From positions 1-7,321 of the forward strand of contig QIDL01000382.1 in NCBI GenBank assembly GCA_003228415.1: a DNA stretch of 7,321 nucleotides. Reading direction: 5' to 3'. Shown piece after piece: positions 1-4,023 of the stretch. This DNA is from Gammaproteobacteria bacterium (lineage in GTDB: Bacteria; Pseudomonadota; Gammaproteobacteria; Pseudomonadales; Azotimanducaceae). A model generated the notes under the pieces. It was not told where the DNA came from. It worked only from the letters and a program-made list of their open reading frames with translations, and did not search any database. A program made the position numbers and the translations under genes. Within the stretch, counting starts at the first letter, position 1. Every line of letters begins with the position of its first letter.

Positions 1-146
1 CGCGCCAGCGGCGGGGAACTACAGTTTTTCTGCATTTTTCATGTTCAGAGGTCCCTTAGGATTTCCAATGCATTGGTTTACACTGAACGATGCCGCGATC
101 CACCTCGGATGCGAGTTGGAAGAATCGAATGAGAGCTGAATGAGTC
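1..146 (+). other. Left-edge leader region; possible tail of an upstream ORF
   Basis: No recognisable gene lies here. One frame is open from position 2 to a TGA at 137-139 (45 codons), ending Leu-Glu-Glu-Ser-Asn-Glu-Ser. It could be the C-terminus of an upstream gene whose stop sits 7 nt before the TTG start of the transpeptidase, but I do not recognise the peptide, and a second frame is also open to position 132, so this may be chance. A perfect 12-bp palindrome (CCAATGCATTGG, 65-76) is present. About two such palindromes are expected by chance in a window this size, so I do not call it an operator. No convincing -35/-10 pair was found. Confidence 0.25.
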
Positions 147-1052
147 TTGAAATTGTTTTCTAAGTATCCTTTTGCTACCTCGCTGTTTGCCGTGCTTGTG
201 ACCTTTGGCCTTCCCGGACCCAACGTCGAAGCTGCCGCTTACCGACTGCCGGAAAATGGAGATTCGGTGGTGGGGGCGGTGACTCGCTTGAAGCTCAAGT
301 ATGAAGACACCCTGGCAGCCGTTGCTGAGAAGTACGGTGTGGGATTCCGCGAGATTGTCGACGCCAATCCAGGCGTGGATCCCTGGTTGCCTGGTGAAGG
401 AACCGTCATACAGTTGCCGACACAATATGTACTGCCAAGCGCGCCGCGGGAGGGCGTGGTGATCAATGTGGCTGAGTACAGACTCTATTACTATCCGAAA
501 GGTGCCGAGCGGGTCATCACTTTTCCGGTGGGGGTTGGTCGGTCGGAGTTTCGTACGCCGGTCCTCGAGACCAGGACGGTGACCAGTATAGAGAATCCGA
601 GCTGGACGCCCACCGATGCCGCACGTCGAGAACATGCGGAGATGGGTGACATACTACCCCACGTCGTCCCACCAGGCCCTGACAATCCGTTGGGAGACCT
701 GGCCATCCAACTGCTGGAGCCGGGATACTTCATACATGGCACCAACAAACCTTTCGGTGTTGGCCAGAAAGTCAGCCATGGGTGTATTCGACTCTACAAA
801 GAACACATAGCGACGCTGGTCGAGATGGTTCCGAACGGAACACCCGTCTATATCGTCAACGAGCCGGTAAAGGTCGGCTTACGCTATTCGGAAATCTATA
901 TCGAAAGCCACCGGGATCTATACGCCGAACAGGATCTTGCGGTCTTGAAGCAGGCTGTGGCAGAGAAAACCCAAGGGTACGCTGCCAGTCTGGACTGGCA
1001 GCGGGTGGTTAAGGTGCTGGATGATCTGACGGGGATTCCCATCAGGATCTGA
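147..1052 (+). CDS. Periplasmic L,D-transpeptidase (LysM + YkuD domains, ErfK/YbiS/YcfS-like)
   Basis: This enzyme forms or remodels L,D-linkages in peptidoglycan; members of this branch attach the C-terminal lysine of Lpp to diaminopimelate. The 301-residue product starts with a signal peptide (Lys2 and Lys6, hydrophobic stretch about 8-22, likely cleavage near Val-Glu-Ala-Ala at 27-30). A LysM-like segment follows at about 47-92, with DTLAAVAEKYGV and a Pro-Gly-rich end. The YkuD catalytic domain spans about 103-240. Its signature is complete: His197 in FIHGT, then SHGCIRL at 210-216 with nucleophile Cys213 and His211. The start is TTG at 147: an in-frame TGA lies at 141-143, and this start gives an intact signal peptide. 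No good Shine-Dalgarno sequence is visible, only GAGAG at 131-135. It converges with the Lpp-like lipoprotein gene at 1083-1355, its probable substrate. Family assignment is firm; the physiological reaction is inferred. Confidence 0.94.
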   Translation: MKLFSKYPFATSLFAVLVTFGLPGPNVEAAAYRLPENGDSVVGAVTRLKLKYEDTLAAVAEKYGVGFREIVDANPGVDPWLPGEGTVIQLPTQYVLPSAPREGVVINVAEYRLYYYPKGAERVITFPVGVGRSEFRTPVLETRTVTSIENPSWTPTDAARREHAEMGDILPHVVPPGPDNPLGDLAIQLLEPGYFIHGTNKPFGVGQKVSHGCIRLYKEHIATLVEMVPNGTPVYIVNEPVKVGLRYSEIYIESHRDLYAEQDLAVLKQAVAEKTQGYAASLDWQRVVKVLDDLTGIPIRI

Positions 1053-1082
1053 CGCTGGTCTACTCTCAGCAGACGACGGGTC

Positions 1083-1355
1083 TCACTTACGAGAACAGCA
1101 GGTCTCAGCCATGCGCTCAGCGCGCTCGTTGGCTTCGTTAGCAGCATCCATGGCGCGCTCGGCGGTGGACTTGGCGGCACTTGCTTCCCGCATGGCGTTC
1201 TGGGCTACCGATTCGGCATTGCTACCGGCGTCGGAGGCGCTGCCCATCTTGCTTTCGAGAGCCGATATCTGACTCTGCAGTTCCGCGATCTGGTCGCTGC
1301 TTGCGCAGCCTGTGAATAAGAAAACTGCGATCAGGGCAAATAGAATGTTTTTCAC
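1083..1355 (-). CDS. Lpp/OprI-like murein lipoprotein
   Basis: This is a small outer-membrane lipoprotein of the Braun lipoprotein class, which tethers the outer membrane to peptidoglycan. The 90-residue precursor has a short signal peptide with a lipobox ending Phe-Thr-Gly-Cys, so Cys17 would be lipidated. Ala18 at +2 is compatible with outer-membrane sorting. The mature part (about 74 residues) is an Ala/Glu-rich helix with coiled-coil character, and Ala-Asn-Glu-Arg-Ala near the end is very like Pseudomonas OprI. It ends Ser-Arg-Lys, and the last lysine is the residue linked to the cell wall in Lpp. The Cys86-Cys87 pair just before Ser-Arg-Lys is odd. The start is GTG at 1353-1355; an upstream in-frame ATG (1368-1370) is cut off by TAA, and GAGAG sits about 10 nt upstream. 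The gene converges on the L,D-transpeptidase gene, with 30 bp between their stop codons. Confidence 0.9.
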   Translation of the reverse strand: MKNILFALIAVFLFTGCASSDQIAELQSQISALESKMGSASDAGSNAESVAQNAMREASAAKSTAERAMDAANEANERAERMAETCCSRK

Positions 1356-1463
1356 TTATTGGTCTCTCATGCTGTCTAACAGAACACGCGCACCCTACCA
1401 TAGAAATGGAGATTTTGAAGCGTTATCTGATCTGGAAGTAGCGATAGAGCGCTGATTTGCGGG

Positions 1464-1469
1464 TAAAAT
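1464..1469 (+). promoter_or_regulatory. Candidate -10 element for the thiolase-like/DUF35 operon
   Basis: TAAAAT matches the sigma-70 -10 consensus at five of six positions. Transcription would begin near 1476, giving a leader of about 20 nt that still contains the whole ribosome-binding site. No good -35 hexamer lies 16-18 nt upstream, so the call is tentative. Confidence 0.3.
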
Positions 1470-1485
1470 CCCGGGTGTTTTCGGG

Positions 1486-1491
1486 AGGAGG
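1486..1491 (+). promoter_or_regulatory. Strong ribosome-binding site deciding a GTG start
   Basis: AGGAGG, inside the longer run GGGAGGAGG (1483-1491), is a near-perfect anti-16S match. It lies 5 nt before GTG at 1497 and 8 nt before GTG at 1500. The ATG at 1495-1497 is only 3 nt away and is in a different frame from the conserved protein. The site therefore supports a GTG start at 1497 or 1500. Confidence 0.8.
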
Positions 1492-1496
1492 ACAAT

Positions 1497-2675
1497 GTGG
1501 TGCGCACGCTGCGAGGTCGGGTTGCGGTCGTTGGCATTGGCGAGACCGCCTACTACAAAAGGGGGGAGTCGCCAGACGCGGAATTCAAGCTTGCCCTGAA
1601 GGCGATTCTGGCTGCCTGCAGTGATGCGGGCATCGCTCCGGAGGCCATCGATGGCTTCGCCTCCTATAGTAACGATCGAAGTGACCCTTCCCGGCTTGCG
1701 GCGGCGCTTGGCTGCCGGGAACTGCGCTTTGCGAATATGCAGTGGGGCGGTGGCGGTGGCGGTGGGTCTGCCGCGGTCGGCAATGGCGCTGCGGCGGTTG
1801 CCACCGGCATGGCGGAATGCGTGGTGGTCTTCCGTTCGCTGGCGCAAGGTCAGTTCGGACGATTCGGCCAAGGCCCTCGGCGCAACGTCATCCAGGGTGA
1901 TGGTGCCCACACGGTTCCCTACGGCCTGATGTCTCCCGCGCAGATGTTCGCGATGAAAGTGCAGCGCTTCATGTTTGATCATCAAGTGGTGCAATCGGCG
2001 CTGAGGTCAATTTCGCTGGCGTCATACCATCATGCACAGAATAACCCCCGCGCCGTCATGTACGGTAGACCGCTCGATGAACGGACCTATGAGGACTCCC
2101 GATGGATCGTCGAGCCGTTTCACCTTTACGACTGCTGTCAGGAAAACGACGGTGCGGCGGCGATGATCATCGTCCCGGCCGAACGAGCTGGAGATTTTGC
2201 CCAGCCACCGGCCTATCTCCTGAGTGCGGTGGCCGGTTCCCACTATCGTGCTGGTGCGTCCGTGCATAACACGCCGGACTACGCGACCTCGACCTTCAAG
2301 ACGCTGGCACCGCGACTCTATGAGATGGCGGGAGTATCTCCCGGCGATGTGAACGTATTGCAGAGCTACGAAAATTTCACCGGCGGTGTGATGATGAGTA
2401 TCGTGGAACACGGTTTTTGCGAGCCCGATGCCTGCAACGAGTTCTTCGTTAAAGAACGCTTCCTCGCCCCTGATGGTGAGCTGCCGTTGAACACCAGCGG
2501 TGGCAACCTGGCCGAGTGTTACATGCATGGGCTGGGGCTCAACATCGAGGCAGTACGGCAGATCCGTGGTCAATCGACGAATCAGGTGGCCGGTGCCCAG
2601 GTGTCCATGGTGATATCCGGGCCGATGGTGACGCCGGTCAGCGCATCGATCTTCGGCGCTGAGGGGGTGTTGTGA
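1497..2675 (+). CDS. Thiolase-like protein of the SCP-x/Ltp (lipid-transfer thiolase) family
   Basis: This 392-residue protein has the thiolase fold. The N-terminal strand VAVVGIGET (9-17), the Ala/Gly-rich helix at about 84-105 and the C-terminal GGNLAECYMHGLGLN segment (335-349) are typical of the SCP-x/Ltp branch. The usual nucleophilic cysteine of true thiolases is absent: the corresponding segment is Met-Gln-Trp followed by seven glycines (84-90). The usual Asn-Glu-Ala-Phe region is replaced by SYENFTGG (290-297), and the C-terminal Gly-His-Pro region by CYMHG, with Tyr342 and His344. Cysteine-free relatives such as Ltp2 are retro-aldolases that cleave steroid side-chain CoA thioesters with a DUF35 partner. 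The next gene encodes such a partner and overlaps by 4 nt, so a similar two-subunit enzyme is likely; the substrate is unknown. GTG start (1497 or 1500) after a strong AGGAGG. Confidence 0.92.
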   Translation: MVRTLRGRVAVVGIGETAYYKRGESPDAEFKLALKAILAACSDAGIAPEAIDGFASYSNDRSDPSRLAAALGCRELRFANMQWGGGGGGGSAAVGNGAAAVATGMAECVVVFRSLAQGQFGRFGQGPRRNVIQGDGAHTVPYGLMSPAQMFAMKVQRFMFDHQVVQSALRSISLASYHHAQNNPRAVMYGRPLDERTYEDSRWIVEPFHLYDCCQENDGAAAMIIVPAERAGDFAQPPAYLLSAVAGSHYRAGASVHNTPDYATSTFKTLAPRLYEMAGVSPGDVNVLQSYENFTGGVMMSIVEHGFCEPDACNEFFVKERFLAPDGELPLNTSGGNLAECYMHGLGLNIEAVRQIRGQSTNQVAGAQVSMVISGPMVTPVSASIFGAEGVL

Positions 2676-3118
2676 ATTATCTGAATACGGGTTTACCGGC
2701 ACCGATCCCGGCTGGCGATGGTCTGGACAAGCCTTTCTGGGAGGGATTACAAAAAGAGTTGCTGTTGCTCCAGCGCTGCTCGGTGTGCACCGGTTGGCAG
2801 TGGGGACCGGAGTGGTCGTGTCATCGATGTCATAGTTTTGAGCTCCGCTACGAGGAGGTCAGCCCCGTCGGTGTGATCTTCAGCTATGAGCGTGTCTGGC
2901 ACCCGGTACATCCGGCTCTCAAAGAACAGGGCCCGTATCTGATTGTACTGGTGGTGCTGCCTCAGGCAGGTGAGGTGCGTATGGTTGGCAACCTGCTGGG
3001 AGATCCTCGGCAGGAGGTGCCGATCGGCGCCGAAGTCCGAGGCGTTTTCGAGCATCATAACGACACCGAGCCCGCTTTCACGTTGCTCCACTGGGAGTTG
3101 TCGAATAGCGCTACCTGA
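2672..3118 (+). CDS. Zinc-ribbon/OB-fold DUF35 protein, partner of the thiolase-like enzyme
   Basis: This 148-residue protein has the DUF35 architecture: an N-terminal helix with Lys20-Pro-Phe-Trp-Glu-Gly (typical 'PFWEGL'), a rubredoxin-like zinc ribbon with Cys36-x2-Cys39 and Cys50-x2-Cys53, then an OB-fold at about 60-140 (V-G-V-I-F-S-Y-E-R, then PYLIVLVVLP). Proteins of this family bind CoA thioesters and pair with thiolase-fold enzymes, for example ChsH2-DUF35 with Ltp2 in steroid degradation. All four cysteines are present, so zinc binding is expected. GTG at 2672-2674 overlaps the upstream TGA (GTGA), and GAGGGGG at 2661-2667 acts as ribosome-binding site inside the upstream gene, so translation is coupled and roughly equal amounts of both subunits are likely. 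The gene product is clear as a family; the substrate is not. Confidence 0.93.
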   Translation: MNYLNTGLPAPIPAGDGLDKPFWEGLQKELLLLQRCSVCTGWQWGPEWSCHRCHSFELRYEEVSPVGVIFSYERVWHPVHPALKEQGPYLIVLVVLPQAGEVRMVGNLLGDPRQEVPIGAEVRGVFEHHNDTEPAFTLLHWELSNSAT

Positions 3119-3181
3119 CTTCGAGATGCTGCGCGCAAGTTAATTGAGAAGCAATCTACGAAAAATGAGTGTTCGCTGCGC

Positions 3182-3187
3182 TAGAAT
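3182..3187 (+). promoter_or_regulatory. Candidate -10 element placed for a leaderless transcript
   Basis: TAGAAT matches TATAAT at five of six positions and ends 6 nt before the ATG at 3194, so +1 would fall on the A of that start codon. No Shine-Dalgarno sequence precedes this ATG, which fits leaderless translation. No good -35 is visible, so this is weak evidence. Confidence 0.25.
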
Positions 3188-3193
3188 TGGCTG

Positions 3194-4021
3194 ATGGACG
3201 ATAAGTACCGCCTGGTATTTCGTGGCGAAATCCTGGAGGGGCAGCATCGCTCGGTGGTAAAGCGCCGACTGATGGAACTGCTGAAGCTGTCCGACGCAGC
3301 GATGGATAAGCTGTTCTCGGGCAAATCGGTTGTGATCAAACGTGATGCCGACCGGAAAACCGCCGCACGATATCAGACGTTGTTCAAGCAGGCTGGAGGC
3401 CAGCTCAGGGTGCTGGCCCAGAAAGCCGAACAGCAGCGTGCGCATCCGGCGCAGGTAGCGCCCGCGGCGGAGAGAAAAGTCGCGGCGGAGAGAAAAGTTG
3501 CGGCGGAAGGAGAAGTCTCGGAACAGAAAAGTGCCGCAGTAAAACAAGAGCCCGCGGCGGAACAAAAAGCCGCTGAACCAGAAGTCGCGGCGGAACAGAA
3601 CGCCGCAGATTCGACGCCCGTCTTCACTATCGTGAACACCTACTTCCCCCCTCCGGCCGATCCTGTCGCGGAAATCGAAGCGCCCGACTACCGGATTGCC
3701 GATGTGGGTGCCGATCTCCTGGATGCGATTGAACAACCGGAGGTTGTGGTGCCGGAGCCGAATTTCGAATTAGCCGAAGTTGGTGCAGACATTCTTACCG
3801 AATATTCGGAGCCAGTGGCGGCGGGCGACAATGTCGTCGAATTTGAATTAGTCGAAATTGGCGCAGACAGTGTTGCCAGGTATCCGGAACCAGTGGCAGC
3901 GGAGGTCAAGGCCGTCGAATTTGAACTGGCCGAAGTTGGCGCAGACATCGGCGTTGTGTCGGCGGCAGACACACCCACAGCGCCGGATGTTTCCCACATC
4001 CAGCTCGCCGAGCAACAGTAG
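3194..4021 (+). CDS. Uncharacterised protein: conserved N-terminal domain plus 26-residue repeats
   Basis: Function unknown. The 275-residue product has no signal peptide or membrane segment, so it is probably cytoplasmic. Residues 1-76 form a compact domain (YRLVFRGEILEG, then a helix with VKRRLMELLKL, LFSGKSVVIKR, then a helix and QLRVL). It resembles a short module I recall at the N-terminus of several proteobacterial hypothetical proteins. Residues 77-140 are a low-complexity Ala/Glu/Lys linker with three near-identical six-residue units (AAERKV, AAERKV, AAEGEV). Residues 141-275 are acidic and hold repeats built on FELAEVGAD: starts at 166, 191, 217 and 243, plus a truncated copy at 269 (IQLAE) ending at the stop. 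It begins at ATG 3194, 75 nt after the DUF35 gene, without a visible ribosome-binding site, and may have its own promoter. Its stop is 2 bp from the stop of the opposing mevalonate gene. Confidence 0.82.
   Translation: MDDKYRLVFRGEILEGQHRSVVKRRLMELLKLSDAAMDKLFSGKSVVIKRDADRKTAARYQTLFKQAGGQLRVLAQKAEQQRAHPAQVAPAAERKVAAERKVAAEGEVSEQKSAAVKQEPAAEQKAAEPEVAAEQNAADSTPVFTIVNTYFPPPADPVAEIEAPDYRIADVGADLLDAIEQPEVVVPEPNFELAEVGADILTEYSEPVAAGDNVVEFELVEIGADSVARYPEPVAAEVKAVEFELAEVGADIGVVSAADTPTAPDVSHIQLAEQQ
3464..3517 (+). repeat. Tandem 18-bp repeat, three copies, inside the linker
   Basis: Units at 3464-3481 and 3482-3499 differ only in the last base, and a third more diverged unit occupies 3500-3517. Each encodes six residues (AAERKV, AAERKV, AAEGEV). 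The in-frame unit length means copy-number change would lengthen or shorten the linker without a frameshift. Confidence 0.85.
3689..4018 (+). repeat. Protein-level tandem repeat, 26-residue (78-bp) period
   Basis: Copies begin at codons 3689 (YRIADVGAD), 3764 (FELAEVGAD), 3842 (FELVEIGAD), 3920 (FELAEVGAD) and 3998 (IQLAE, cut by the stop). Spacing is 25 residues once and then exactly 26 three times. A second conserved block, Y-x-E-P-V-A-A, follows in copies two and three. The DNA copies are clearly related but not identical, so this is an established array rather than a fresh duplication. Confidence 0.85.
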
Positions 4022-4023
4022 CC

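Larger units (their letters stand above)
1356..1496. other. Divergent intergenic region between lipoprotein and thiolase-like genes
   Basis: This 141-bp region must carry promoters for both flanking genes, which are transcribed away from each other. Towards the thiolase-like gene the best candidate -10 is TAAAAT at 1464-1469, without a good -35. Towards the lipoprotein gene only weak, AT-rich matches around 1395-1420 are seen. An abundant Lpp would need a strong promoter, but I cannot place one with confidence. Confidence 0.5.

Noticed and set aside
1053..1082. Possible bidirectional terminator between the transpeptidase and lipoprotein genes
   Set aside because: Only a 4-bp stem (GTCT/AGAC) with a large loop and no T-tract could be drawn.
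1469..1486. Hairpin TCCCG/CGGGA touching the ribosome-binding site of the thiolase-like gene
   Set aside because: Five base pairs with an 8-nt loop is too weak, and AGGAGG itself stays largely free.
1395..2702. Minus-strand open frames of 199 and 226 codons opposite the thiolase-like gene
   Set aside because: They mirror a clear conserved coding frame, are rich in His/Arg as typical antisense translations, and resemble no family I know.
3119..3193. Terminator for the thiolase-like/DUF35 operon
   Set aside because: No GC-rich hairpin followed by T residues is present in this 75-bp gap.
3140..3736. Minus-strand frame with repeated Phe-Arg-Arg-(Asn/Asp)-Phe-Ser patterns
   Set aside because: The pattern is only the reverse reading of the 18-bp tandem repeats and Ala/Glu/Lys linker of the plus-strand gene.
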